Below, one piece after another: positions 1 to 8,995 of a stretch of DNA of 64,000 nt; the stretch's first letter is position 1, and each line of letters opens with the position of its first letter. Below the pieces are notes generated by a model. It saw nothing but the letters and a program-made list of their open reading frames with translations, did not search any database and had not been told where the DNA came from. The position numbers were made by a program, and so were the translations under genes. The stretch is taken from NCBI RefSeq assembly GCF_000023125.1, contig NC_013037.1:2046001-2110000 (forward strand), read 5' to 3'. This stretch comes from Dyadobacter fermentans DSM 18053 (GTDB taxonomy: Bacteria > Bacteroidota > Bacteroidia > Cytophagales > Spirosomataceae).

Positions 1-1058
1 CCGCCGGCCTCGTGAGCCCGACGCTCACCTGGGAGTCGGTCACGTCCAAAAACCTCGGTCTGGACCTGACGATTTTAAGAAGCCGCCTGGATATGTCGTT
101 CGACATTTACACCCGCGACACCAAGAAAATGCTCATGAACGTGGCCTACCCCGACATTCTCGGAACTACCGCTCCGCAGGAAAACGCGGCCGATCTCCGC
201 ACGAAAGGCTGGGAACTTTCGCTGACCTGGCGCGACAAATTCAAATCCGACTGGACCTACGACGTCACCCTCGCCCTGTCCGACGCCAGCGCCACCATTA
301 CCAAATTCCGCAACCCTTCCGGCGCATTGCCCAACGAAGGCAGCGGGATTTACTACGAAGGCCAGAAACTGGGCGAGATTTGGGGATACCAAACGGTAGG
401 CATATTTCAGTCGGCCGACGATGTGGCGGCGGCCCCCAACCAGTCGCGCCTCGGCAACAACTGGCGGGCGGGTGACATCCAGTATGCCGACCTGAACGGC
501 GACGGCATTATCAGCTCCGGCAACAACACGCTTGGAAACCCCGGCGACTACAAGATCATCGGAAACTCGTCGCCGCGCTACACCTACGGCATCAATGCGA
601 GCATCGGCTACAAGGGCTTGCGCCTGACCGCATTCTTCCAGGGCATCGGCAAAGCGGATTACCTGCCCAACAACGGCAACTGGAACTGGTTTTATCCTTT
701 CAATGCGGGCCACGTAGAGAAGTACTACATCACCGACACGTGGTCTGAAACCAACCGTGACGCCTATTTCGCGGCACCGCATATATCCACGAGCGATAAA
801 AAGAACATCCTGCCGCAATCCAGATATGTGCAAAATGCCTCGTACCTGCGTGCGAAGAACATCATGCTCAGCTACACATTGCCCTACGACCTCACGGGCC
901 GGATCGGCATATCGCGGGCGCAGGTATTCGTGTCGGGGATGAATTTGTTTGAATTCACCAAAATCCGCAAACCGCTCGATCCTGAAACGATCCGGACGCC
1001 GACGATCGAATACCCCATGCAGCGCATCGGAACGATCGGTATCAATATATCCTTTTAA
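1..1058 (+). CDS. SusC/RagA-type TonB-dependent receptor, 3' end only
   Basis: This is the C-terminal third of an outer-membrane SusC-like importer; the reading frame is open from base 3 and the 5' part lies outside the window. The start of the visible part (SPTLTWESVTSKNLGLDLT) is the segment where SusC barrels enter their last strands. It is followed by DLNGDGIISSGN, a loop found in many SusC proteins, and a C-terminus ending in an aromatic residue (GINISF), as in beta-barrel proteins. The SusD partner starts about 100 bases downstream. SusC proteins import oligosaccharides with TonB energy. The substrate is unknown, but the adjacent heparinase-like lyase suggests an acidic polysaccharide. 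The family call is secure. Confidence 0.93.
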   Translation, partial: AGLVSPTLTWESVTSKNLGLDLTILRSRLDMSFDIYTRDTKKMLMNVAYPDILGTTAPQENAADLRTKGWELSLTWRDKFKSDWTYDVTLALSDASATITKFRNPSGALPNEGSGIYYEGQKLGEIWGYQTVGIFQSADDVAAAPNQSRLGNNWRAGDIQYADLNGDGIISSGNNTLGNPGDYKIIGNSSPRYTYGINASIGYKGLRLTAFFQGIGKADYLPNNGNWNWFYPFNAGHVEKYYITDTWSETNRDAYFAAPHISTSDKKNILPQSRYVQNASYLRAKNIMLSYTLPYDLTGRIGISRAQVFVSGMNLFEFTKIRKPLDPETIRTPTIEYPMQRIGTIGINISF

Positions 1059-1159
1059 GCGTCCCCGAACGCAACGGCAGGTCTGCCACATTCGCAGGAA
1101 GCATGTTGCAGCAGCGCTTATCAGTACACAAGATTCAATTGGTTTTAAATCAGATTTGT

Positions 1160-2938
1160 ATGAAAGATATATTCTTAAAATCCCTGACGGCCATTGCCCT
1201 GCTTCTGCTTGCAGGCTGTAACGATGAGTTCCTCGACCGGGCGCCGATCGACAAAATCACCAATGCAACCTACTGGAACACCGAAAACGACCTGGCTGTT
1301 TACAACAACAGCCTTTACAACATTGCCCGCAACGACTGGAAAATACCCATTATGATGGGCCATACCGAGGGCTTCGACAGCCATTTCGGTAATATCTGGT
1401 CGCTCGACGAGCTTTCGGACAACATGGCCCCGCGCGAGCCGCGACACAACTTTTTCCAGCAGATCCGCGCCGGGAAATACAACGTCCCATCCAGCCCCGA
1501 CTGGTTCGGCTACCAGGGCTGGGACTTCGTGCGGGCCATTAACGTGGGCCTCGCCAACTACGACCGCGCCAAAGTGAGTCAGGCGATCAAAGACAAATAC
1601 ATTGCCGAGGCCAGGCTTTTCCGCGGGTGGTTTTACGCCGATAAGGTGCAGAAGTTCGGCGATGTGCCCTTCGTGGAAAAAGAACTCACCATCGACTCGG
1701 AAGAACTGTACGCCGCCCGCACCCCGCGCGCCGAGGCCATGCAGAAAGTGCTCGACGACCTGAATTTCGCCAGCCAGAAACTGCCCAACAGCTGGGGCGA
1801 CGGCAATGCGCCCGGGAGGATCAACCGCTGGGGAGCATTGCTGGTGAAAGCGCGCGTGTGCCTTTATGAAGGAACATATAATAAATACCACAATGCGGGC
1901 GATTCCAAAATGTGGCTCGAAGAAGCCGCCAAGGCGGCCGCTGAACTGATGGACACCGGCCCCTACCGCCTTTACAACACCGGTAAGCCGCAAAGCGATT
2001 ACAATGCCTACCACCGCATGCTGGACCTGGCCGGCAACTCCGAGGTCATTTATTGGAGGAAATACAGGACCGGGTTGATCAATAACCACGTTCAGCAGTA
2101 TTTCAGCTACACCGGCGGCGCCACCAAAAGCATCGTGGAAGATTATTTGTGTACCGACGGCCTGCCGATCACATTGTCACCGCTGTACAAAGGCGATGAA
2201 ACGATCGAAAGTACATTCGAAAACCGCGACCCGCGCCTGCGCCAGACCATCCTGCACCCCGAAGACACGGGCGTTTACAAATACCACCTCGCCGACGGCC
2301 GCGCCTACCCGATGCTGGAAGGCATGCCCGGCGGCGGTTTCAAAACGACCACCGGCTACCATATTATCAAGCATTACAATGCCGATGATATGATCGGGAA
2401 GGCATACAACACAGGCGAGTCGCCCGCGATTACCCTGCGGCTGGGCGAGGCGCTGCTCATTTATGCCGAGGCCGCGGCGGAACTGGGGACGATCAGTCAG
2501 GGGGATTTGGACAAAACCGTCAACAAACTCCGGGACCGGGTGGGCATGCCGCATTTGCTGCTTTCCAAAGTTCCGGTTGACCCACGTTACACCAAAGACG
2601 GCATCTCCCCGATTATCGCCGAAATCAGGCGCGAGCGGCGGATCGAGCTGTTCATGGAAGGCCAGCGCTACGCCGACCTGATTCGTTGGAAACAGGGCAA
2701 AAAACTCGAAATCCCCGCGATGGGCGTCCGCTGGAACGACGCGGCGAAAAAGCGCTTCGCCGGCACGACCATGAAATCGGACATCGACCCGGTTTCGGGC
2801 AAAGAGTACATCGCCGTGTACAAAGGCACCGACTATGAGATACCCGTTTTTGATGAAAAGAAACATTACCTCTGGCCTATCCCGCTGAACACGCTGGCGC
2901 AGAACCCCAAAATCAAGCAGAACCCCGGTTGGGAATAA
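1160..2938 (+). CDS. SusD/RagB-family surface glycan-binding lipoprotein
   Basis: This is the outer-membrane lipoprotein that caps the SusC channel and binds glycan. The frame is open from 1103, but the ATG at 1160 gives a clean lipoprotein signal peptide (MKDIFLKSLTAIALLLLAGC, Cys20 in the lipobox), so that start is preferred. The mature N-terminus (NDEFLDRAPIDKITNATYWNTE) and the closing segment with RRERRIELFMEGQRYADLIRWK and LWPIPLNTLAQNPKIKQNPGW are SusD hallmarks. At about 592 residues it has normal family length. It follows its SusC gene and is followed by a strong hairpin terminator, so the SusCD pair may be transcribed more than the downstream lyase. Confidence 0.95.
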   Translation: MKDIFLKSLTAIALLLLAGCNDEFLDRAPIDKITNATYWNTENDLAVYNNSLYNIARNDWKIPIMMGHTEGFDSHFGNIWSLDELSDNMAPREPRHNFFQQIRAGKYNVPSSPDWFGYQGWDFVRAINVGLANYDRAKVSQAIKDKYIAEARLFRGWFYADKVQKFGDVPFVEKELTIDSEELYAARTPRAEAMQKVLDDLNFASQKLPNSWGDGNAPGRINRWGALLVKARVCLYEGTYNKYHNAGDSKMWLEEAAKAAAELMDTGPYRLYNTGKPQSDYNAYHRMLDLAGNSEVIYWRKYRTGLINNHVQQYFSYTGGATKSIVEDYLCTDGLPITLSPLYKGDETIESTFENRDPRLRQTILHPEDTGVYKYHLADGRAYPMLEGMPGGGFKTTTGYHIIKHYNADDMIGKAYNTGESPAITLRLGEALLIYAEAAAELGTISQGDLDKTVNKLRDRVGMPHLLLSKVPVDPRYTKDGISPIIAEIRRERRIELFMEGQRYADLIRWKQGKKLEIPAMGVRWNDAAKKRFAGTTMKSDIDPVSGKEYIAVYKGTDYEIPVFDEKKHYLWPIPLNTLAQNPKIKQNPGWE

Positions 2939-2957
2939 GTACATCCGCATGAATACC

Positions 2958-2990
2958 ATCCGACCGGCCGCAAACCGGTCGGATATTTTT
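2958..2990 (+). terminator. Rho-independent-type hairpin after SusD
   Basis: A perfect 10-bp inverted repeat, ATCCGACCGG (2958-2967) and CCGGTCGGAT (2975-2984), with a 7-base loop is followed by ATTTTT. It lies 20 bases after the SusD stop and just before the lyase gene, so it may attenuate rather than end transcription. Confidence 0.75.
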
Positions 2991-3004
2991 AACCCAATAC
3001 AGAT

Positions 3005-4894
3005 ATGAAAAAAACGCTGACGATACTGCTCATCCAATTATTCACCCTGACCGGCATTGCCGCGCAGCCCGCGCCGGACAGCAGCCAGGTATTGAAAAAC
3101 CTCCGGCAGGAGCATCCGCGGCTGCTGCTTTTGAAAGGGGAAGAAAAAGCGCTTATGGCGCGAATCGGGAAGCATCCGCAATGGCAGGCCGTGCACAAGC
3201 TCATCACCGGCGAATGCGACCGCCTGCTCGGCGAAGCGCCGGTAGAGCGGATCAAAATCGGAAGACGCCTGCTCGACAAATCCCGCGAATGCCTCCGGCG
3301 CGTGTTTACGCTTTCGTACGCCTACCGCACCACCGGCGATGCCAAATATCTCGCAAGGGCCGAAAAAGAGCTGCTCGCCGTAGCCGCATTTGAAGACTGG
3401 AATCCTACCCATTTCCTCGACGTGGCCGAAATGACCATGTCCGTGGCCATCGGCTACGACTGGCTGTACGACCAGCTGAGCGAGCAGTCGCGCGCGCGCC
3501 TGCGAAAGGCAATGCTCACCAAGGGCATTAACCCATCGCTGGATAAGACATACAACGCGTTCCTTACCGCCCAGCACAACTGGAACCAGGTTTGCAATGC
3601 CGGCATCACATTCGGGGCACTGGCGATGGCCGAACATGAGCCTGCCATTGCCGCGCAAATGGTAAAAAGGGCCGTTGGGAGCGTCCCGAAGGCCATGATT
3701 CACTCCTATAAACCCGACGGCGCCTATCCCGAAGGCTTCGGCTACTGGGGCTACGGGACGAGCTTCAATGTGCTGCTCATTTCGGCATTGCAAAAAGCAC
3801 TGGGGACGGACTTCGGCCTTTCCGGTTCGGAAGGGTTTTTGAAAACGGCCGCGTTCATGCAGCATTTGGTAGGGCCAACAAGCCTTGCCCACAACTGGGG
3901 CGACAGCGGCGTGAAAGAGGGCCTCACGCCCGCCCTGTTCTGGTTTGCGCAGCGCACGCAGGACCCGTCGCTATTATGGGGGCAAAAAGCATTGCTTGCC
4001 GCACCGGCCCAAACGGAAGTCAGGAACCGTATACTGCCCGCATTGCTGATTTGGGGCACGCAAACTGACCTTGCCGCCGTAAAAGCGCCTGCGCAAAAGT
4101 TCTGGGCGGGCCAGGGGCCTTCGCCCGTGGCTATGATGCGGAGCTCCTGGGAAAACCGTGACGCGGTATTTCTGGGCGTAAAAGCAGGTTCGCCTTCCGT
4201 CAACCACGCGCATATGGACGTGGGCTCTTTCGTAGTGGATGCGCTCGGCGAGCGCTGGGCCATGGATTTTGGAATGCAAGATTACAATTCGCTCGAATCC
4301 AAGGGAGTGGACCTGTGGAACCGAACCCAGAACTCGCAGCGGTGGCAGGTTTTCAGGCTGAACAACTTCGCCCATAATGTGCTCTCATTCGACGGGCAGC
4401 TGACCAACGCGCAAGGCTATGCGAAAATCGACGGCGTGCGGGAACAAGGCCGCGACCGAATTGTGACCACGAATTTATCCGAAATGTACCAGGGCCAGGC
4501 CAAGACCGTGAACCGCGGGCTGGGCATCATCGGCGAGCGGTACGTGGTGATCCGCGACGAGGTCGAATGCGGCCCGAAAGAGACTGTCATGCGCTGGAAC
4601 ATGCTCACCGCCGCCGACGTGCGGATCGTCGACGAAAAATCCGTAGAGCTTTCGCAGAATGGAAAGAAAATGCTGCTGATTTTCAAAACAGAAACGCCTA
4701 TCAGCATCCGGACCTGGCCTACCGCGCCCCAGCATGACTATGATGCGCCGAATCCGGGAACCACTTTCGTGGGTTTTGAGGCCAAACTATCTGCCGGAAG
4801 CCGCCACAGCTTTACTGCCTATCTGTCCGCGTCGGCCGATGTGGCACCGGTAAAACCCCTGGCGGAATGGCCGGTGAAGCCGTTACAAAAGTGA
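3005..4894 (+). CDS. Heparinase II/III-family polysaccharide lyase (predicted)
   Basis: The 629-residue predicted secreted protein has an N-terminal signal peptide (MKKTLTILLIQLFTLTGIAA-QP). An alpha-helical toroid domain follows, with HPRLLLLKGEE near residue 37 and QHNWNQVCNAGI near residue 195. The C-terminal beta-sandwich carries NHAHMDVGSFVVD at residues 400-412, which is the most conserved block of the heparinase II/III-like domain. Family members cleave uronic-acid polysaccharides by beta-elimination in the periplasm. Which glycan is cut (heparin-like, alginate or another) cannot be read from sequence. It closes the SusC-SusD-lyase locus. The family call is strong and the substrate is unknown. 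Confidence 0.85.
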   Translation: MKKTLTILLIQLFTLTGIAAQPAPDSSQVLKNLRQEHPRLLLLKGEEKALMARIGKHPQWQAVHKLITGECDRLLGEAPVERIKIGRRLLDKSRECLRRVFTLSYAYRTTGDAKYLARAEKELLAVAAFEDWNPTHFLDVAEMTMSVAIGYDWLYDQLSEQSRARLRKAMLTKGINPSLDKTYNAFLTAQHNWNQVCNAGITFGALAMAEHEPAIAAQMVKRAVGSVPKAMIHSYKPDGAYPEGFGYWGYGTSFNVLLISALQKALGTDFGLSGSEGFLKTAAFMQHLVGPTSLAHNWGDSGVKEGLTPALFWFAQRTQDPSLLWGQKALLAAPAQTEVRNRILPALLIWGTQTDLAAVKAPAQKFWAGQGPSPVAMMRSSWENRDAVFLGVKAGSPSVNHAHMDVGSFVVDALGERWAMDFGMQDYNSLESKGVDLWNRTQNSQRWQVFRLNNFAHNVLSFDGQLTNAQGYAKIDGVREQGRDRIVTTNLSEMYQGQAKTVNRGLGIIGERYVVIRDEVECGPKETVMRWNMLTAADVRIVDEKSVELSQNGKKMLLIFKTETPISIRTWPTAPQHDYDAPNPGTTFVGFEAKLSAGSRHSFTAYLSASADVAPVKPLAEWPVKPLQK

Positions 4895-4933
4895 TCGTCA
4901 CGGCTTGGTTTTCCGACAGAAAGCCTCGTGCGC

Positions 4934-5221
4934 TTACTCATTTGCCAGCGAGCGCACGGGGTTCATCAAGGCGGCTTTCAGTGCCTGGGAAATCACCGTG
5001 AGCGTCACGATCAGCAACGTGGACCCGATGGCGAACAGGAATACGCCCGGCCCCACTTGTACCCGATACGTAAAGTCGGCGAGCCATTGCTCCATCGCGT
5101 ACCACCCCACCGGCGCCGCGATCACGAATGCGATACCCACCAGCTTCACGAAGTCGCCCGCCAGCAGGCCGACAATGCCCGGTACCAAAGCATACTTCGC
5201 CGTCGGATTCAAAAACGACAA
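4934..5221 (-). pseudogene. C-terminal remnant of an FtsX/MacB-type ABC permease
   Basis: About 95 codons on the minus strand, ending in a normal TAA at 4934-4936, encode the last two membrane segments of a Bacteroidota FtsX permease. Typical signatures are GIVGLLAGDFVKLVGIAFV, APVGWYAMEQWLADFTYRV and the terminal ALKAALMNPVRSLANE. Full proteins of this family have roughly 800 residues. Here the homology stops near 5200, where the DNA becomes AT-rich. An N-terminal fragment of the same family lies in the same orientation at 14.1-14.2 kb, so these look like the two ends of one interrupted gene. It is not expected to be functional. Confidence 0.8.
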
Positions 5222-5874
5222 CGGTGGTTATGAGCTCAGAACTGTTTCTTTGACGATGATGCCTCAGGTGACAAGGCCACCCATAAGCTCCAAAAATGGG
5301 ACTTAACGTCAAAAACTGGTCTAAACTGCTTTACCCTACCAGTAAAGATTTTGACGAGTTTATAGTTAACAGCGGTAGGGCAGCGGTATAATATTGCCCC
5401 TGATTGCATATTGCTTCTTCCGAAAAAATCTGAAGGGAAACAATTCAACAGACCAAATCATCAATTATCTCAACGCTGACCGGCCATCCATCCCAAAACA
5501 TCTCACAGCGATGCCTTCCAATCCTTCCAGGAATCAGTTTTCGCAGGCTGTTACCCCATAAGAAACACTACCTCGAATTAAAAGCCTCCCTATGTACAAA
5601 GAACATTTATCCCGCATCTCCCATAAAGTTAATCCCTACCAATAGCCATCTAATCAGATACCTACTCATAAATACATTTTAAAACAATAATCGTTTATTT
5701 AAAGGCAATAAATTTACAATCAATTGACAATTAATCAATTGTAAAACCGGTGAGTAAATCTCTAACGTATTCTACAATTCCCACAAAATAAAATATATAC
5801 GTTTGTCTAGGTAGTAACACGGCGTATCCTGAACGCTTTGCGACCGAGTCTACTCAACTTCCATTATCATTCAA
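5222..5874. other. AT-rich intergenic segment at the left edge of the island
   Basis: No convincing gene is seen in about 650 bases. Base composition drops from GC-rich to strongly AT-rich by about 5330, with runs such as AAAATAAAATATATA near 5785. A short hairpin, CTTTAC/GTAAAG (5329-5334 and 5342-5347), is the only structure noted. The segment probably holds the promoter of the downstream gene and the left junction of the inserted DNA. Confidence 0.6.
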
Positions 5875-6819
5875 TTGTTTTGCCTGGCTAGAATTGGAAA
5901 GTTCGAAACAAATTCCCTATTCGTCGTGATAAACATATTAAATACCATTGCCTTCTTACCAATATATTTTCTGTGCATTTGCCAATCTGCTAAATGCCAA
6001 AATATCACTGGTCGTTGGTTTGGTCGTATTACCATTCCGGGCTATAATGGAAATGAATACCACCTCGAAGTATCTATAACACAAAAAGATAGCTTGGTTA
6101 GTGGGCAAACAAAGACAATATATGAGGGGAAATATGCTATTATGAAACTTCAAGGTATCGTTTCCAAAAACAAAATTGTCTTTACCGAAAATGAGGTTAT
6201 CGAAGATTCGTCTCCAAATAAGGCATGGTGCTTAAAGAGCTTTAACGGCGAGTATTACATAGACACAATAAATAATATGAAGAAAATTATAGGCACCTAC
6301 ACTGGCTACACGAATTTTCTTCACAACCGATATTCCAATGAATACTGTGTCCCGGGAAGTTTTATACTGTTGCAAAAAACTTCGACTTTAATCAAAGATG
6401 ATGAAATTTTCGAAGATAGTATTTTGAGTATAAAAAAAGAAGAGCCTCTCTCCTTGTACGGTTCGAAATATGGAATCAGCTACCTTATTTCCATATCGCT
6501 TCAATTTGAACAAAGCACTACCAATTTGTCAAAATCTTCAACAAAGAATTTATCTAAGATACTCAATTGCTTATCTGAGAATCGGTCAGTAAAAATAACC
6601 CTTGAAAGTCACACAGATAATGTTGGAGACCTTAAGAAGAATTTAAGGTTAGCCGAAGAACGAGCCGCTAGGATCAGACAATACCTCGTGGATAACAAAA
6701 TTTCGGAAAGTCGAATTCAATGCCGAATCCTCGGGCCGCTTTTACCACTAGCACCAAATAACAACGAGTACAATCGAAGTTTGAATAGGCGCATCGTTGT
6801 TAAAGTGCAAGGTTTATAG
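5875..6819 (+). CDS. Exported protein with C-terminal OmpA-like domain
   Basis: The protein has up to 314 residues. The first codon of the open frame is TTG (5875); a GTG at 5926 would start nearer the hydrophobic signal segment (INILNTIAFLPIYFLCICQSAKC). Residues about 45-190 are a beta-rich region of unknown function. Residues about 205-314 match an OmpA-like peptidoglycan-binding domain: SLQFEQSTTNLSK, then VKITLESHTDNVGDLKKN and LAEERAARIRQYLVDNKIS, ending NRRIVVKV. It would sit in the periplasm or outer membrane and bind the cell wall. Codon use is AT-rich like the following cluster. Whether it belongs to that cluster, for example as self-protection, is unknown. Confidence 0.72.
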   Translation: MFCLARIGKFETNSLFVVINILNTIAFLPIYFLCICQSAKCQNITGRWFGRITIPGYNGNEYHLEVSITQKDSLVSGQTKTIYEGKYAIMKLQGIVSKNKIVFTENEVIEDSSPNKAWCLKSFNGEYYIDTINNMKKIIGTYTGYTNFLHNRYSNEYCVPGSFILLQKTSTLIKDDEIFEDSILSIKKEEPLSLYGSKYGISYLISISLQFEQSTTNLSKSSTKNLSKILNCLSENRSVKITLESHTDNVGDLKKNLRLAEERAARIRQYLVDNKISESRIQCRILGPLLPLAPNNNEYNRSLNRRIVVKVQGL

Positions 6820-6897
6820 CACTTACAGTCCATTTTTATATTCAGTTTCGTATTTATATGTTTCAGTTTTATTACCTACAATCTAAATACAAATAAA

Positions 6898-7107
6898 ATG
6901 AAAAAATTAAAGTTGAAAGATTTAGACTTCACAAATGATGAAATTCTAACCCGTAACCAGTTAAAAAATCTAGTCGCCGGCGGATCAGTTTTCGGGCCGA
7001 CAATACCTGTGGGTAAATGTTGCTGGATATACGATAACAGTGTCTGTATGGAGTGCGTACAAAATCCCATCTGTCCCGCTCTAAACTGGGTACAGCGAAT
7101 ATGTTAA
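6898..7107 (+). CDS. Double-glycine leader precursor peptide, six-cysteine core
   Basis: The predicted precursor has 69 residues. The leader (residues 1-29, beginning MKKLKLKDL and ending QLKNLVAGG) matches the Bacteroidota GG-leader type whose members begin MKKLKLKDL and end near a GG cleavage site. Cutting after Gly29 would release a 40-residue core starting SVFGPTIPVG. Its cysteines are at core positions 12, 13, 21, 24, 30 and 40, with tryptophans at 14 and 35. The next genes on the same strand encode a disulfide-forming enzyme, a glycosyltransferase and a C39 peptidase exporter, which is what such a peptide would need. The core resembles no peptide I recognise. Toxin, signal or another role is open. 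Confidence 0.85.
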   Translation: MKKLKLKDLDFTNDEILTRNQLKNLVAGGSVFGPTIPVGKCCWIYDNSVCMECVQNPICPALNWVQRIC

Positions 7108-7236
7108 TGTGCTGATCTTAATCTGAAACACATAACAAGATAAAATGTGTAATTATCTCGCATTTATCTTGAAAAAAATTTGAGATATTCTGCACGATTG
7201 CCCTTTCTAACCTATGTCCCACAGATCACTTCCTCC

Positions 7237-8880
7237 ATGAATTTGCTTCCGATACCCATATCCTACGACAATTCATTCGATATCATTAGCAAGCTACTTT
7301 CGATATTGGATATTCCTTTTACAAGAAAGGCACTTTTGAGCAAATTAAAGGAACATCCTTATCAATCTAATCTGTTGGGTATTAGCGAGATTTTGGACGA
7401 CTACCAAGTAAAAAACATATCAATTGCAACATCAATTTCTCAACTACCTCAGCTGCCAACCCCACTTATTACTCAGATTGCAGGTGTAGGTAAGGAAGAA
7501 CTTCGGGCTACTATAGTCAAATCAGTCACGCCAGAAGAAATTGAATTTTACGAACTGGAATCCGGTCGATGGCGACTCGTCGCGCTCCCGGATTTCGACG
7601 TTATTTGGCCGAGCAAGATTGCGATGATCGTCGATAGTGAAGGGTCGAGTGGAGAGAAGGGCTATAAAATAAATCTTGTTGTTTCCTTTATTGAAATTGT
7701 ACTAAGAATAGCCATTTTAGCCTCCCTTCCTTTGGTTGTTGCCTTTGTTTCAATTGATAACTACCGGGAAATCGATAGCCAGATTATCACATTTTTAGCT
7801 TACGAGATTCTACTTTTAATTGGACTTGCCATATCAGGTTATCTGTTTTGGGTCGAATGCAGCGAAGATTCATCCATCCTTAAAAAGGTCTGTCAACCAA
7901 CAAAGAGGGTGAGTTGCGCAGCAGTTTTGAAGAGTCCGGGTGCCAAACTTTTCGGGATTTCTCTTTCCACCTTAGGGAGCTGTTATTTTTTAGGGTGCTT
8001 GCTATCACTGATTGTATTTAGCCCGTTGGACAGGGCGCTGTTATTTCTACTATCATGGACGAATATCTTCTCCATGGTTATGATAACATTTTCAGTCTAC
8101 TACCAGGCTTATTCCCTGAAACAATGGTGTTTACTGTGTCTATATGTTCAATGCACGTTGCTTGCACTACTGTCAGTTGGTTTGTGGAATCGATGGTATA
8201 TGGTCGACGACATCAAAGTTAGCGTACTGCTCACAAGGATAGCTATTTTGGGATTCAACCTAGGGATTTCCCTTGCCGCTCTCTGCCTGCTTCGCTATGC
8301 ATACAAACTTATGATGGAAAAGGATCGGCTAACATCTGAACTTAAAAAACTGAAATTTGACCCTTTTTCATTTAACGGTCAGCAAGTAAATCAGGCACAT
8401 TTGAAGTTACCGGTTGATAAACTTGGAATTCTACTAGGTAAAGATACCGCCAGTCATCAGATTCTGAAGATTTGTGATCCATACTGCCCTCATTGTGCTA
8501 CTTCTCATAAAGCCATTAGCTTGCTGATTCGCGAGAACAGTAACGTGAGTGTTCGGATCATATTTACCGCTCCGCCCAACTCAGAAGATGCCAGGTTCCA
8601 TCCTGTAAAGCACTTTTTGGAGCTCTATGAGCCAGGTGATCAAGAATTGCTCCTCTCGGCAATGGACTATTGGTATCTGTCACCGGATCGTAGCGTAGAA
8701 ATGTTGAGAGCAAAATTTAAGCTGCCTACGAAGGTATCAGGCCAACTCATAAATATAGAAAAGATGTATATGTGGTGCCGGAATATGGAAATAACCAGCA
8801 CACCGACGATTTACTATAACCAAAAATTGCTAGCTGACATATACGATCCACAAGACTTGCGATATGTTTTGTCTGACTAA
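7237..8880 (+). CDS. Pseudo-C39 / VKOR / thioredoxin fusion (disulfide-bond formation)
   Basis: The ATG at 7237 is preferred over an upstream TTG at 7180. Residues 1-125 resemble a C39 peptidase fold (SNLLGISEILDDYQVKN, LPTPLITQI) but lack the catalytic Cys-box, so this part is probably a non-cleaving binding domain. A membrane region of several helices follows, with VKOR features: loop cysteines near VECSEDSS, KKVC and RVSCAAVLKSPGAKLFGI, and the active pair WCLLC (Cys298/Cys301). The C-terminal part is a thioredoxin-like domain with CPHC (Cys417/Cys420) and a cis-Pro region STPTIYYN. Such VKOR-thioredoxin fusions oxidise cysteines to disulfides in the periplasm. The likely client is the adjacent six-cysteine peptide. 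Confidence 0.85.
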   Translation: MNLLPIPISYDNSFDIISKLLSILDIPFTRKALLSKLKEHPYQSNLLGISEILDDYQVKNISIATSISQLPQLPTPLITQIAGVGKEELRATIVKSVTPEEIEFYELESGRWRLVALPDFDVIWPSKIAMIVDSEGSSGEKGYKINLVVSFIEIVLRIAILASLPLVVAFVSIDNYREIDSQIITFLAYEILLLIGLAISGYLFWVECSEDSSILKKVCQPTKRVSCAAVLKSPGAKLFGISLSTLGSCYFLGCLLSLIVFSPLDRALLFLLSWTNIFSMVMITFSVYYQAYSLKQWCLLCLYVQCTLLALLSVGLWNRWYMVDDIKVSVLLTRIAILGFNLGISLAALCLLRYAYKLMMEKDRLTSELKKLKFDPFSFNGQQVNQAHLKLPVDKLGILLGKDTASHQILKICDPYCPHCATSHKAISLLIRENSNVSVRIIFTAPPNSEDARFHPVKHFLELYEPGDQELLLSAMDYWYLSPDRSVEMLRAKFKLPTKVSGQLINIEKMYMWCRNMEITSTPTIYYNQKLLADIYDPQDLRYVLSD

Positions 8881-8995
8881 ACGAGCCATCTTACTTAATC
8901 CGAGTAGGAACACTGTCTGGCTCGGAGCGCTACACCAGGGCGTTTCACATGCTGCAAGCTTAACCATATGATTTGTAAGAAAGAATCTAACTAAC

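Noticed and set aside
75..1091. 338-codon open frame on the minus strand opposite the SusC fragment
   Set aside because: It is a shadow of the GC-rich SusC coding strand; it has no domain pattern and lies wholly over a convincing gene.
5329..5347. CTTTAC/GTAAAG hairpin near the left edge of the island as a terminator or attachment site
   Set aside because: The stem is only six base pairs with no T-run, and no matching copy was seen at the right edge.
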